Origin: Roseiarcus sp963753135
Lineage (GTDB): Bacteria; Pseudomonadota; Alphaproteobacteria; Rhizobiales; Beijerinckiaceae
Reading direction: 5' to 3'
DNA: 64,000 nucleotides
Assembly (NCBI GenBank): GCA_963753135.1
Contig: CAVWBA010000016.1
Span: 310,001 to 374,000, forward strand
The notes under the pieces are model-generated. The model was not told where the DNA came from. It made no database searches and saw only the letters and a list, made by a program, of their open reading frames with translations. Both the position numbers and the translations under genes were made by a program. Numbering within the stretch: the first letter of the stretch is position 1; every line of letters starts with the position of its first letter. Shown here in pieces: positions 35,163 to 44,437 of this stretch.

Positions 35163-35852
35163 TTAGCCGCCTATCGCGGTCGCCTCGAGCCGGGCGCTGA
35201 GTCTGAGGGCGTCATTGATGACGATCGCGCCCCGCCGGCGCTCGATGAGGCCTTCGCGCTCCATGGCGTTGATCTCGCGCGACACGGTTTCCCGGCGGGT
35301 GTTGATGCGCGAGGCGAGCTCGGACTGGTTCGGGGGCGAGAGGATGATGGCGCGCTTGGGATCTTCGCGGTCCGGTCGGGCGAGGCGCAGGAGCTCGGCG
35401 TGGACGCGGCTGCGGACATCGAGCGCCCCGAGTTCGCCGACCCGGCGGGTCATCGCGCGATTGCGCGCGACCAGCGTCGCGACGACCGCTTCGCCGAGCG
35501 GGCGGTGAGTGAACATCGTCTCAACGAAGATCGCGCTTGGCATTTTCGCAACCGTCGAGTCATTGACCGCGAAGACGCTGAGCGAGCGGGGGCCGCCGTC
35601 GAGAGCGGCCAGTTCGCCAAAGAAGGAACCCGCTTCCATATCGGAGAAAATCAGGTCCTGCCGCACCCCGTGGCTGACAGCCCTGAGGCGTCCAGTCATG
35701 ACGAAATAGACGTCGCGGTCGTTGGCCGTCTGGCCAAGGATCCACTGTCCCGCCGATGTCTTAAGCCAGGTGCAATGACGATCGAGAATCCGGCAGGCTT
35801 CCGGATCGAGGGTCTTGAAACAGGGATGCGCCGAAAGCGAGCTTATGACCAT
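35163..35852 (-). CDS. Crp/Fnr-family transcription regulator
   Basis: A 229-residue regulator with an N-terminal cyclic-nucleotide-binding barrel (about residues 10-125, containing EAGSFFGELAALDGGPRSLS) and a C-terminal winged helix. The recognition helix reads NTRRETVSREINAM; the Arg-Glu-x3-Arg spacing equals that of E. coli CRP, which reads TGTGA. It has Cys at three N-terminal positions but not the FNR iron-sulphur arrangement. The barrel's phosphate pocket (GELAALDGGPRS) is like that of CRP. It overlaps the upstream paralogue by ten bases. Confidence 0.92.
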   Translation of the reverse strand: MVISSLSAHPCFKTLDPEACRILDRHCTWLKTSAGQWILGQTANDRDVYFVMTGRLRAVSHGVRQDLIFSDMEAGSFFGELAALDGGPRSLSVFAVNDSTVAKMPSAIFVETMFTHRPLGEAVVATLVARNRAMTRRVGELGALDVRSRVHAELLRLARPDREDPKRAIILSPPNQSELASRINTRRETVSREINAMEREGLIERRRGAIVINDALRLSARLEATAIGG

Positions 35853-36398
35853 CGTCGCGCTCGTCGATGATTGGCGCTGATGCGGCTGATTTCGGCGCCC
35901 ACGTCAAAGCGGCTCCACGCCGATCGCCACGGCGTCGGGTCGGCGGGGGCGAGGCGGTCCCCGTAGATGTGGGCCGCCTCGGCGACTTTGCGCGTCATTG
36001 CGCGATTGCGCACGACCAGCTTCGCGACCACCGCTTCGCCGAGCGGGCGGTGGTTGAACATTGCGGCGACGAAGACCGTGCTCGGCATTTTGGCTAGCGT
36101 CGAGTTCATCGAGCGCGAAAGCGCTGAGCGAGGAGTGGACGCCTTCGAGGGCGCCCAACTCGCCAAAAAACGAACCCGCCTCGATGTCGGAAGAAACAAA
36201 GTCCCGCCCCGTCCCGTGCAGCGCCATCCTCAGGCGGCCGGTCAGCACAAAATAGACGTCGCGATCGTTGTCCGCCCGGCCAACGACCCACGCGCCCGCC
36301 GGCGTCTTGAGCCAAGTGCATTGGCGATCGAGATCCTGGCAGGATTCTGGATCCAGCGTTTTGAAGCAAGGATGGACTGAAAGCGAGTTTATGACCAT
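35843..36398 (-). CDS. Crp-family paralogue lacking the DNA-binding domain (+1 break)
   Basis: The N-terminal 145 residues are closely similar to the downstream regulator (MVINSLSVHPCFKTLDPE, EAGSFFGELGALEG, FNHRPLGEAVVAKLVVRNRA). After RNRAMTRKVAE the winged helix is missing and about 38 unrelated residues follow. The frame shifts +1 at 36102-36107, where GACTC for GAACTC (minus strand) would restore ALDDSTLAKMP as in the paralogue. The loss of the DNA-binding domain is independent of that shift. It may be a decaying duplicate or a ligand-binding partner that forms heterodimers. Confidence 0.8.
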
Positions 36399-36825
36399 CT
36401 TCCGCCGCCGATGATCCCCGCCGACGGTGGCGGACGCCGGCCCTTACGTCAAGCGTCTTTGACACTGTCCCGACGGCTTTGGCCCGACATAAATGGGGAG
36501 AGGGTGTGCGCAAATTCCCGCAACTTTCTCATGAGTCGCAGTGTATTAGCATTTTCTCGATCAAACTGTGACGGCCGTCACAGCCAGGCCCCGCGCAATC
36601 GTATAGAAAATCATCGCTGGGTGGGCTGTCTCTCGGTCCGAAGCAAGAAGGTTCGGTCCCGGGGCGCGATCGGTCACCTGAGATGAGGATTCCGCGTACC
36701 CGCGCCTTGGGGCTTGGCGCGAAGCGCGGCCCTCGCGCTGATCTCCCACGGCGCGGGGACGAGCGCGGCGCCTGTGCTATTTTCCGCGGGCTCGGGCGCC
36801 GCGCTCACCGTTCTTATGCCCTCAC
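36399..36825. other. Intergenic region upstream of the Crp genes
   Basis: About 430 bases holding the CRP-type palindrome at 36566-36583 and otherwise no supported gene. Short open frames lack ribosome sites or motifs. Confidence 0.45.
36566..36583. promoter_or_regulatory. CRP-type palindrome
   Basis: CTGTGACGGCCGTCACAG is a perfect 18-bp palindrome with TGTGA-N6-TCACA arms. It lies 168 nt upstream of the Crp-paralogue start and is the only such site in this gap, so it could mediate autoregulation by the adjacent Crp-family protein. Confidence 0.65.
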
Positions 36826-37134
36826 TCAGCGGACGCGAAACTCCATATGCATGCGGCCGCGGACGCGGTGGGCGTCCTGCGGGCTATAGAACCGTGCGGC
36901 CGGCGCGTGGTGGTGCGCCTGCCCATACCAAACCCCATCCTGCGCAGCGCGACCGCGTCCAGGGTCCCCGCGAAGGCTTCCCACGCCATTGGCTTTGGGG
37001 CCGTGCCGGGCAAGACAGGCGTTATACGCCATCGGCTCGCGATATTGCGCGCAGCCCGGATCGTCTTCGGCGCGCGCGCTTGCCGTCCACGCGAGAGCGG
37101 CGAGCAAAAGCGCGATCGCGGCGCGGGCGGCCAT
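36826..37134 (-). CDS. Small secreted hypothetical protein
   Basis: A 102-residue protein starting MAARAAIALLLAALAWTASA, a clear signal peptide, followed by EDDPGCAQYREPMAYNACLA with two Cys and a basic, His-rich tail that ends RMHMEFRVR. The ATG at 37134 is chosen because it starts the signal peptide; it lies four bases after the pheT stop. I recognise it as a family of small alphaproteobacterial secreted proteins without known function. Confidence 0.7.
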   Translation of the reverse strand: MAARAAIALLLAALAWTASARAEDDPGCAQYREPMAYNACLARHGPKANGVGSLRGDPGRGRAAQDGVWYGQAHHHAPAARFYSPQDAHRVRGRMHMEFRVR

Positions 37135-37138
37135 GGCT

Positions 37139-39546
37139 TCAGCTCCTGAGCGTGGCGCCGGTCTTTTTCGACACCTCGGCCACGATCTTGGATACGGAGG
37201 CGTCAATTTCAGCCTCGGTCAGCGTGCGTTCGCGCGGTTGCAGGGTCACGTGAATGGCGACCGACTTCGCGCCCTCAGGCACACCCTCGCCGCGATAGAC
37301 GTCGAACACGCCGACCCTGGCGACAAGCGACCGTTCGGCGCTCTCCGCAGCCTTAAGGATCTCGGCGGCGGTGACGGTCTCGCCGACGACGAAGGCAAGA
37401 TCCCGCTCGACCGCCATGAAGTCCGAGCGGATGAGCTTTGGCTTGGTCTTGGTCGGTTTGGTCTTGGGCGCGGGAATGGCGTCGAGGGTGATCTCAAAAG
37501 CGACGATCGGACCTTCCACGTCGAGAGCCTCGCATGCGCTCGGATGCAATTGTCCGAACCATCCGACGACCGTCTTGGGCCCGAACCGGAGAGTCGCCGC
37601 ACGGCCCGGATGCAGGAACGACGGGCCGCCGGGGACGATCTGCACCGCGTTCGCGTTCACGCCGAGCGCCGAGAGAAGCGTCATCGCATCGCGCTTGGCG
37701 TCGAAGACGTCGACGGGCCCGCCGTCGCTCCAATTCCGGCCTTCCTCCCCAGCCTTGGCGCGGCCGCGCCGCACAGCCGCCGCCGCGATCCGCTGGTCAT
37801 TTTCGCCAGATCCGAGAAACACCTGGCCAACCTCGAACAGCGCGACGTCGGTGATCGCCCGGCGCGCGTTGCGCTCGGCCGCCGCTGCCAGGCCTGGAAT
37901 GAGGCTTGGGCGCATGTCGGAGAGGTCCACCGCGATCGGATTGGCGAGCGCGAGCGAATGCGAGCCGCCGCCGAATAGCTCCGCCGCGGCTTTGGGGACG
38001 AAGGACCAGGTGACAGCCTCGCGCAACGACAGCGCGGCGAGCGTGCGCTTGGCGAGGCGCGTGCGCCTCTGCATGAGCGTCAGCACGGGTTTCGGCACAC
38101 CGTCGTCGAGCCGGGGCAGGGGGGTCATCGGCGCGCGGTCGACGCCCACGATGCGCAGGATTTGCTCCACGACGTCTGCCTTCACCTGGATGTCGGGCCG
38201 CCAAGAGGGAACGAACGCGCGCCCGTCTTCGGTCTCAAAGCCCAGCCGGCGTAGGATCGCTTCGCCTTCCTCGCGCGGCACATCGGCGCCGAGCAGCCGC
38301 TTGACCTCGCTATAGGGGAAGGGGATCGCGCGCCGTGGCGTTGACGGATCGCCCGCAACGACCATGCGCGAAGGCTCGCCGCCGCAGATCGAGAGCACGA
38401 ATTCGGTCGCGAGATCGCAGCCGGGCACGCAGAAGGCGGGGTCGACGCCACGCTCGAACCGATAGCGCGCATCGGTCATGATTCCGAGCTTGCGGCCCGT
38501 GTGGGCGATATTGGTCGGGTCCCACAAAGCGCTCTCGATCAGCACGTCGCGCGTCGTCAAGTCGCAGCCGGAATGCTCGCCGCCCATGATCCCGGCGATC
38601 GAACTCGACGCCGCTCTCATCGGCGATGACCACCATGCTCTCGTCGAGCGCATGGGCCTTGCCGTCGAGGGCGAGGACGCTTTCGCCGGACCGCGCCCGG
38701 CGGACCGTGAGATCGCCCGCGACTTTGGCGAAGTCGAACACGTGCAGCGGGCGTCCACGGTCGAATGTGATGTAATTGGTGATGTCGACGAGCGCGCTGA
38801 TCGGCCGCAAGCCAATCGCCCTCAGCCGTTTCTGCATCCATTCGGGAGACGGCCCATTGGTTACGCCGCGGACCAGCCGCAGAGCGAAAGCGGGGCACAG
38901 ACGCTTGTCCTCCGGCGCGAAATCGAGATGCACGTGAGTCGGGCAGTCGAACGCGCCTTCAATTGATTTTGGCGCCCGCGTCGTCAGCTTGCCGAGCCCC
39001 GCGGCGGCGAGATCGCGCGCGATGCCCGCAACGCCTGTGGCGTCCGGACGGTTCGGCGTCACAGCGACGTCAATGACGGGATCGTCGAGCCCAGCGTATT
39101 GCGCATAAGCGACGCCGACCGGCGCGTCGTCGGGCAGCTCGATAATGCCGTTGTGATCGTCGCTGAGCTCGAGCTCAGCGGCCGAGCAGAGCATGCCGTT
39201 CGAACTCGACGCCGCGGATGACGCCCTTGGCGAGCGTCAGTTTCTTGCCGGGAATGTAGGTCCCCACGGGCGAGAACACGCTTCTCATGCCGGCGCGCGC
39301 ATTCGGCGCGCCGCAGACGACCTGCACCGGGCCTTGGCCGGCTTCGACGATGCAGACCTTCAGCCGGTCGGCGTTGGGGTGCTGCCTGGCTTCGATGACG
39401 GAGCCGACCACAAAGCCGTCGTATTTGCGCGCCGGGTCCTCGACCGATTCGACCTCGAGGCCGACGCGGGTGAGCGCATCGACGATCTCGGCCAGCGACG
39501 CCGAGGTCTCGAGATGGTCCTTGAGCCAGGAGAGGGTGAATTTCAT
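37139..39546 (-). CDS. pheT: Phenylalanine-tRNA ligase beta subunit (two +1 breaks)
   Basis: About 802 residues after repair. It starts MKFTLSWLKDHLETSASLAE and contains a tRNA-binding domain (VICGAPNA-like VVCGAPNARAGM), B3/B4 editing domain (GVAGIARDLAAAGL, LVDITNYITFDRGRPLHVFD), B5 and a C-terminal ferredoxin-like anticodon domain (YRGEGVPEGAKSVAIHVTLQ). The frame shifts +1 at 39202-39207 and 38601-38606. At both places GGCGTCGAGTTCGA should read GGCGTCGAGTCGA, restoring GVESNGMLCSA and GVESIAGIMGG. Two identical errors in an essential gene argue for a sequencing artefact. Confidence 0.94.
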
Positions 39547-39564
39547 CGGCCGTAAGGGGTCGCT

Positions 39565-39801
39565 CTATCTGAAATCGTAGGTGCGCTTGAGAATGTCGAA
39601 GAGTTCTCTTGCCGCGTCTCGGCCCAGTTGAATGGTCTGGCTTTGCTTTCCGGGATTGGCTCTATTAGCTGATCCATTGGTGTCGATTTGCACAATCGGA
39701 TCACCGCGGGTCGGCTCAAAGATTTTGACTAAGCCGATAACTTGAGAGGGTTGAAGCTTCCCTGTTCCGTCTCGCGCCTCGAAATTCTTAATCCAGGCCA
39801 T
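39565..39801 (-). CDS. Small conserved hypothetical protein, 78 residues
   Basis: A soluble protein starting MAWIKNFEARDGTGKLQPSQ and ending FDILKRTYDFR. The pattern (GDPIVQIDTNGS, SQTIQLGRDAARELFDIL) is one I associate with short uncharacterised alphaproteobacterial proteins. It lies between pheS and pheT in the same direction, with gaps of 18-21 bases, and so is probably part of the pheST transcript. An AGGA lies 13 bases before the ATG. Confidence 0.7.
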   Translation of the reverse strand: MAWIKNFEARDGTGKLQPSQVIGLVKIFEPTRGDPIVQIDTNGSANRANPGKQSQTIQLGRDAARELFDILKRTYDFR

Positions 39802-39822
39802 CGGCCAAAATCCTATGCGATG

Positions 39823-40911
39823 TCATCCGCTCAACCCTCCAGCCAGCGTCGGGACATCGAGCGGCTTGAAGCCATAGTGATTGATCCAGCGCAGATCCGC
39901 GTCGAAGAAGTCGCGCAAGTCCGGCAGGCCGTATTTGAGCATCGCCAGGCGGTCGAGACCAATGCCCCAGGCGAAGCCCTGATAGATTTCCGGATCGAGG
40001 CCGCAGTTCGACAGCACATTGGGATGGACCATGCCGCAGCCGAGGATTTCGAGCCAGTCCTCGCCCTCGCCGAAACGGATCTCCCCGCCCGAACGGCGGC
40101 ACTGGATGTCGACCTCGAGCGAGGGCGAAGTGAAGGGGAAGAAGCTTGGCCGGAAACGCATGCCGATGTGGGGCGCCTCGAAGAAGGCCTTGCAGAATTC
40201 CTCCAGCACCCACTTCAAGTTGGCGAGCGTCGCGCTCTGGTCAACCACCAAGCCCTCGATCTGGTGGAACATCGGCGTATGCGTCTGGTCGGCGTCGCGG
40301 CGGTAGGTGCGGCCAGGGCAAATGACCCGAATCGGCGGCTTCTGCGTGAGCATTGTGCGCACCTGCACCGGGCTCGTATGCGTCCGCAGGAGCTTGCGTT
40401 CGCCATGCGCGTCCGGCTCGAGAAAGAACGTGTCGTGCATCTCGCGCGCCGGATGGCCGGGCGGGAAGTTGAGCTTGGTGAAATTCAAGTCGTCGCTCTC
40501 GATGTCGGGCCCTTCGGCGACGGAAAAGCCCATCTCGGCGAAAATGGCGGTGACCTCGTCCATCACCTGGCTGATCGGATGGATCCGGCCGGTCTCGACG
40601 CCGCTTAAGGGAACCGGCAGAGTGACATCGACCGCCTCGCGCTTGAGCTGCGCCTCGAGCGCGGCGCTCTTGAGCACCGTGCGCCGCGCCGCCAGCGCCT
40701 CCGAGACCTGATCCTTGAGCGCATTGATCGCCGCGCCGCGCGCTTTACGCTCATCCGGTGCGAGCTTGCCGAGCGTTGCGAGCAGCGCGGAGATCGATCC
40801 CTTCTTGCCGAGAGCAGCCACGCGCGCAGCCTCGAGCGCGTTTTCGTCGCTCGCGCTGTCAATCGCAGCGAGCGTCTCCCGTTCAAGGGTGGAAAGGTCC
40901 GACATGCTCAT
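39823..40911 (-). CDS. pheS: Phenylalanine-tRNA ligase alpha subunit
   Basis: A 362-residue catalytic subunit. An N-terminal coiled coil is followed by the class II core: motif 1 (HPISQVMDEVTAIFAEMGF), PPGHPAREMHDTFF, motif 2 (RTYRRDADQTHTPMFHQIEG) and motif 3 (GIGLDRLAMLKYGLPDLRD). With PheT it charges tRNA-Phe. It is followed downstream by the small hypothetical gene and pheT. Confidence 0.96.
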   Translation of the reverse strand: MSMSDLSTLERETLAAIDSASDENALEAARVAALGKKGSISALLATLGKLAPDERKARGAAINALKDQVSEALAARRTVLKSAALEAQLKREAVDVTLPVPLSGVETGRIHPISQVMDEVTAIFAEMGFSVAEGPDIESDDLNFTKLNFPPGHPAREMHDTFFLEPDAHGERKLLRTHTSPVQVRTMLTQKPPIRVICPGRTYRRDADQTHTPMFHQIEGLVVDQSATLANLKWVLEEFCKAFFEAPHIGMRFRPSFFPFTSPSLEVDIQCRRSGGEIRFGEGEDWLEILGCGMVHPNVLSNCGLDPEIYQGFAWGIGLDRLAMLKYGLPDLRDFFDADLRWINHYGFKPLDVPTLAGGLSG

Positions 40912-41008
40912 GGACTCCCGGCAGGCAGGTTACCGCTTCCCTTCACAGGGACGGCCCGCCTCGCCAAGTCTTTTCCCGTTCCCGAGCAGGGACGGGATTG
41001 CGGCCGCC

Positions 41009-41374
41009 TTAGGCGGCCTTTGGCAGCGCGCCCTTCGCCTGTTCGACGATCGCGGCGAAGGTCGCGGGCTCGGTAATGGCGAGGTCGGACAGCACCTTGC
41101 GATCGACCTCAATCCCCGCCGCGGCGAGGGCGGAAATAAATCGACTGTAGGTCAGCCCGTGCTCCCGCACCGCCGCATTGATGCGCTGGATCCACAAGGC
41201 GCGAAACTCACGCTTGCGGTTCTTGCGATCGCGGTAGGCGTACTGCATCGACTTGTCGACAGCAGCCTTGGCGGCGCGGATCGTGTTCTTGCGCCGGCCA
41301 AAGTAGCCCTTGGCGGCTTTCAGCACCTTTTTGTGCTTGGCGTGGGCGGTTACGCCCCTTTTGACGCGTGACAT
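41009..41374 (-). CDS. rplT: 50S ribosomal protein L20
   Basis: A 121-residue, highly basic protein beginning MSRVKRGVTAHAKHKKVLKA and containing GYFGRRKNTIRAAKAAVDKS, the conserved L20 sequence. It follows rpmI by 23 bases. L20 is needed for early large-subunit assembly and in many bacteria represses its own operon; no leader structure was identified here. Confidence 0.97.
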   Translation of the reverse strand: MSRVKRGVTAHAKHKKVLKAAKGYFGRRKNTIRAAKAAVDKSMQYAYRDRKNRKREFRALWIQRINAAVREHGLTYSRFISALAAAGIEVDRKVLSDLAITEPATFAAIVEQAKGALPKAA

Positions 41375-41397
41375 TGTTCTTTCTCTCCGGGAAAGGT

Positions 41398-41598
41398 TCA
41401 GCCGTTCGGCAGGTAGTATTTCTTGACCTTGTCGCCGTCGGTCTTGAACAGAATAGACGTGCCGCGCAGATCACGGATCTGCTTGGTCGTGCGCTTGATC
41501 ATGCCATGGCGCTTGCCGCGCTGGGCATAGACGACCTTGCCGGTCCCGGTGAGTTTGAAGCGCTTCTTCGCGCCCGATTTGGTCTTCAACTTGGGCAT
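41398..41598 (-). CDS. rpmI: 50S ribosomal protein L35
   Basis: A 66-residue basic protein, MPKLKTKSGAKKRFKLTGTG onward, ending KVKKYYLPNG. It is the first gene of the rpmI-rplT unit. infC, which often precedes it, is not in this window. Confidence 0.97.
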   Translation of the reverse strand: MPKLKTKSGAKKRFKLTGTGKVVYAQRGKRHGMIKRTTKQIRDLRGTSILFKTDGDKVKKYYLPNG

Positions 41599-41674
41599 TT
41601 GGCTCTCCTTAAGGCTTCACGCCCTTTTTGAATTTCGCGGGGCGAAAAGCCCCGGTTGCTTAGGAACAAGCAAA

Positions 41675-41711
41675 AGAACCGCCACGGCAGCCCTTACGGC
41701 CGGGCGGTTCT
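41675..41711 (-). terminator. Hairpin terminator candidate
   Basis: AGAACCGCC (41675-41683) and GGCGGTTCT (41703-41711) form a perfect nine-pair stem. On the minus strand the stem is followed by TTTGCTT. It lies downstream of the small membrane-protein gene that ends at 41789 and before rpmI. Confidence 0.6.
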
Positions 41712-41788
41712 GAACGCGCGCCATTTACGCGAAAGCGCTCTTCTATGCAAGCGTAGCGAAGACCTTGGATAGAGCCTTCGCTTCGGCC

Positions 41789-41995
41789 CTACTTCATCAT
41801 CGTCGAGATCACCCGCGCGTAGCCGTTTGCGAGATGGCTCGACTGCGCATGGAGCTGACCCGAGACGGCAACCAAGCCAAACGCCAGCATCCAAACCACG
41901 ACGATCGTCGCGAAGGCGATCGTCAGCGGCCGATCATTACGGTGGTCAATGAGGCTCTCATCGTAGAAGCTTGATTTTGCAGAAATTCGCGACAT
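41789..41995 (-). CDS. Small single-span membrane protein
   Basis: A 68-residue protein starting MSRISAKSSFYDESLIDHRN, with one membrane helix (LTIAFATIVVVWMLAFGLVAVSG is 23 residues long, about residues 24-46) and a short polar tail. The start at 41995 is preferred over 42034 because the extra 13 residues look untranslated. A CRP-type site is 87 nt upstream. The function is unknown. Confidence 0.6.
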   Translation of the reverse strand: MSRISAKSSFYDESLIDHRNDRPLTIAFATIVVVWMLAFGLVAVSGQLHAQSSHLANGYARVISTMMK

Positions 41996-42081
41996 CGTCG
42001 CATCTCCATAACCTACCGCCGCTTTCCCCTTCACGGCGCTTCATCTCACCAAGCAATCAACCATAACTCGCCATAGGACGA

Positions 42082-42097
42082 TGTGACGCAGATCACA
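42082..42097. promoter_or_regulatory. CRP-type site
   Basis: TGTGACGCAGATCACA has perfect TGTGA and TCACA arms. It is 87 nt upstream of the small membrane-protein start at 41995. On the other side lies only the 3' end of the cupin gene, so the membrane protein is the likely target. Confidence 0.6.
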
Positions 42098-42207
42098 TTC
42101 CGAAAGTGCTGCGTGAAATGGCGCAGGCGGCATTCCTTGCGGGCGGGGTTCGGGACGTTTGCGCGCCCCGGCGATCGAGAGCGTCGCCGGATCGGCGAAA
42201 CGGGATG

Positions 42208-42603
42208 TCAGCCCCGGTATTGCTCGTCCGTAACCTTTTCCATCCACTCGACCACCTTGCCGTCGAGAGCTTCCTGGATGGCGATATGGGTCATGGCGGT
42301 TGTGGGGGCGGCGCCATGCCAATGTTTCTCGCCCGGCGCGAAGACCACCACGTCGCCGGGGCGAATCTCCTCGATCGGGCCACCCTCGCGCTGCGTGCGG
42401 CCGCAGCCGGCGGTGACGATGAGGACCTGACCGAGCGGGTGCGTATGCCAGGCCGTGCGCGCTCCAGGTTCGAACGTGACCGCATTGCCGGCCGCCCGCG
42501 CGGGAGCGTTCGCCGCAAACAGCGGGTCGATGCGGACCACGCCGGTGAAATATTCCGCTGATCCTTTGGTCGACGGCTGAGAACCCATTCGCTTGATGTC
42601 CAT
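42208..42603 (-). CDS. Cupin-domain protein
   Basis: A 131-residue single-domain cupin. Metal-binding motif 1 is TAWHTHPLGQVLIVTAGCG and motif 2 is PGDVVVFAPGEKHWHGAA. The set of His and Glu/Gln ligands resembles small cupins of the hydroxynitrile-lyase/carboxymuconolactone-associated type. It follows the TetR gene by ten bases and is probably co-transcribed with it. Its reaction is unknown. Confidence 0.87.
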   Translation of the reverse strand: MDIKRMGSQPSTKGSAEYFTGVVRIDPLFAANAPARAAGNAVTFEPGARTAWHTHPLGQVLIVTAGCGRTQREGGPIEEIRPGDVVVFAPGEKHWHGAAPTTAMTHIAIQEALDGKVVEWMEKVTDEQYRG

Positions 42604-42613
42604 GCCTGGCTCC

Positions 42614-43255
42614 TTAAGTAGCGAGGCCGCCGGGCCTCGGCTGCTCGCCGCGCTGCGACCTTAGGCCATCGATCAGAAGGTCAATGAGGCGCCGCGCGCT
42701 CGCCTCCCAATCTGGCCCCGAATTGACATAAGCGAAGCCGATCAGCGCGCGCAGGAGATCGGCGGAATCCGCGTCCGGGCGGATGTCGCCGCTCGCCCGC
42801 GCGCGTTCCACGAGCAGCGCCATCGCCTCGCTGATCCGCGCGCTCGAGTGCGCGTAAAGCGCCGACCCGCCGCCAACCAGTGATTTGAGCGCCGGGGCGA
42901 TGACCCTCTTCGCTGCGATATAATCGATGAAGAGCCGCATCCAGGCGCGAAGCGCCTCGGCCGGCGGAAGAGACTCGATCAGGCGAGGCGCGGCGTCGGC
43001 AAGCTGCTGGACCTCGCGGCGATAGACCGCCTCGACCACCGCGTCGCGGGTCGGAAAGTGGCGGTAAAGCGTTCCGATTCCGACGCCCGCCCGCCGCGCA
43101 ATCTCGTCGAGGCTTGCCTCCGGCCCCGCTTCCGCGAACACCGCCTTGGCCGCCTCAAGCAGGCTGTCACGGTTCCGCTGGGCGTCGGCGCGGGGCTTGC
43201 GAGCGGCGGCCGGCGCTTTTCCGGCGGGCGCGCGGCGCGTCACGTCGGCGCTCAA
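42614..43255 (-). CDS. TetR-family repressor
   Basis: A 213-residue regulator. After a 25-residue basic N-terminal arm, the HTH reads SLDEIARRAGVGIGTLYRHF, and PTRDAVVEAVYRREVQ closes the DNA-binding domain. The rest is an all-helical ligand domain. It is divergent from two SDR genes, with two related palindromes in the 137-bp gap that are the probable operators. Confidence 0.92.
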   Translation of the reverse strand: MSADVTRRAPAGKAPAAARKPRADAQRNRDSLLEAAKAVFAEAGPEASLDEIARRAGVGIGTLYRHFPTRDAVVEAVYRREVQQLADAAPRLIESLPPAEALRAWMRLFIDYIAAKRVIAPALKSLVGGGSALYAHSSARISEAMALLVERARASGDIRPDADSADLLRALIGFAYVNSGPDWEASARRLIDLLIDGLRSQRGEQPRPGGLAT

Positions 43256-43272
43256 ATGTCTCGTCTCCCCTT

Positions 43273-43319
43273 GTCAAGCGGAGGGACCCTCCGTATATCG
43301 ACCGGAGGCGCCTTCCGTT
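43273..43319 (+). promoter_or_regulatory. Promoter with two TetR-type operators
   Basis: TTGTCA (43273-43278), a 17-base spacer and TATATC (43296-43301) form a rightward promoter. The perfect palindrome CGGAGGGACCCTCCG (43281-43295) fills the spacer. A second, imperfect copy CGGAGGCGCCTTCCG (43305-43319) begins 24 bases later; each copy is followed by a T(A/T)TATCG-like tail. The divergent TetR protein is the probable ligand. Confidence 0.65.
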
Positions 43320-43392
43320 TATCGGCTTCGAACCTCGGGCAATCCCGGGCCGAAGCCGCGACACCTTTAGCATTTTCGATCAGGAGACAATC

Positions 43393-44361
43393 ATGGGGAA
43401 AACCTTTGGCGCGACATCCACGACCGACGAGGCGCTCGCGGGCATCGGCCTTAGCGGAAAACGCGCGCTGGTGACGGGCGTGTCGGCAGGCCTCGGCGTG
43501 GAGACGGCGCGCGCGCTCGCCGCTCACGGCGCCGAAGTGGTGGGCGCCGCGCGCGATTTGGCCAAGGCCAAAGTGGCGACCGCCGCGGCGCGCGCCGACG
43601 CGGCCAATGGCGGCGGCCTCGAGCTCGTCCCGCTCGACCTGGCGTCGCTGGAAAGCGTCCGCGCCTGCGCCGACGCGCTGGTCGACGACGGGCGGGGCTT
43701 CGATTTCGTCATCGCCAACGCGGGCGTCATGGCGACGCCATTCGGCAAGACGGCGGACGGGTTCGAGACGCAATTCGGGACCAACCACCTTGGCCATTTC
43801 GTGCTGATGAACCGCATCGCGTCGCTGATGAAGCCCGGCGCGCGGCTCGTCAATCTGTCCTCCGCCGGCCACCAAATTTCCGACGTCGATCTCGACGATC
43901 CGAATTTCGACCGTGCGCCCTACAACGCATGGGCGGCCTATGGCCGTTCGAAGACCGCCAACATCCTGTTCGCGGTCGAGTTCCACCGTCGCCACAAGGC
44001 AAGCGGCCTCAGCGCGACGGCGGTCCATCCAGGCGCCATTCACACCGAGCTCAGCCGCTACCTGACAGCCGAGGCGCAGCAGGAGCTGACCGAAATCATG
44101 ACGCAGGTCGCGCAACGACACGGCGGGAAGCCGATCGCCTATAAATCGGTCCCGCAAGGTGCGGCGACCTCGGTGTGGGCGGTGGCGGTCGCGAAGGCGG
44201 ACGCGGTCGGCGGCCGCTATTGCGAGGATTGTCACGCCGCCGACGTCATCGACGCGCCAGGTTTCACTTTCGCCGGCGTGCGTCCCTATGCGCTCGATCC
44301 CGAGCGCGCGAAAGCGCTGTGGGCAAAGAGCGAGGAATTGGTCGGCGAGCGCTTCGCCTGA
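43393..44361 (+). CDS. Short-chain dehydrogenase 1
   Basis: A 322-residue SDR of the retinol-dehydrogenase/WW-oxidoreductase-like group. The cofactor loop is TGVSAGLGVETARAL, then ANAGVMATPFG, the catalytic Ser in NLSSAGHQ and the Tyr/Lys pair in YGRSKTAN. An unusual C-terminal GGRYCEDCHAAD carries two Cys. AGGAGA precedes the ATG at 43393. It is the first gene downstream of the TetR operators; the next gene is a close copy. Confidence 0.92.
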   Translation: MGKTFGATSTTDEALAGIGLSGKRALVTGVSAGLGVETARALAAHGAEVVGAARDLAKAKVATAAARADAANGGGLELVPLDLASLESVRACADALVDDGRGFDFVIANAGVMATPFGKTADGFETQFGTNHLGHFVLMNRIASLMKPGARLVNLSSAGHQISDVDLDDPNFDRAPYNAWAAYGRSKTANILFAVEFHRRHKASGLSATAVHPGAIHTELSRYLTAEAQQELTEIMTQVAQRHGGKPIAYKSVPQGAATSVWAVAVAKADAVGGRYCEDCHAADVIDAPGFTFAGVRPYALDPERAKALWAKSEELVGERFA

Positions 44362-44437
44362 AGAGACCCGCGCGCTTCGCAGAAACTTTTGATCACCAAC
44401 GCTGGTCGCTGAGCGACCCAACATCCGGGAGATTTTT

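Noticed and set aside
35163..35852. Assigning this regulator as FNR or FixK controlling the low-oxygen boxes
   Set aside because: It lacks the FNR cysteine arrangement, and its recognition helix matches the TGTGA-reading CRP type rather than the TTGAT-reading type.
40945..41020. GC hairpins between pheS and rplT as terminators
   Set aside because: GGCCGCC-TTA-GGCGGCC is largely the end of rplT, and the second stem lacks a T tract on the minus strand.
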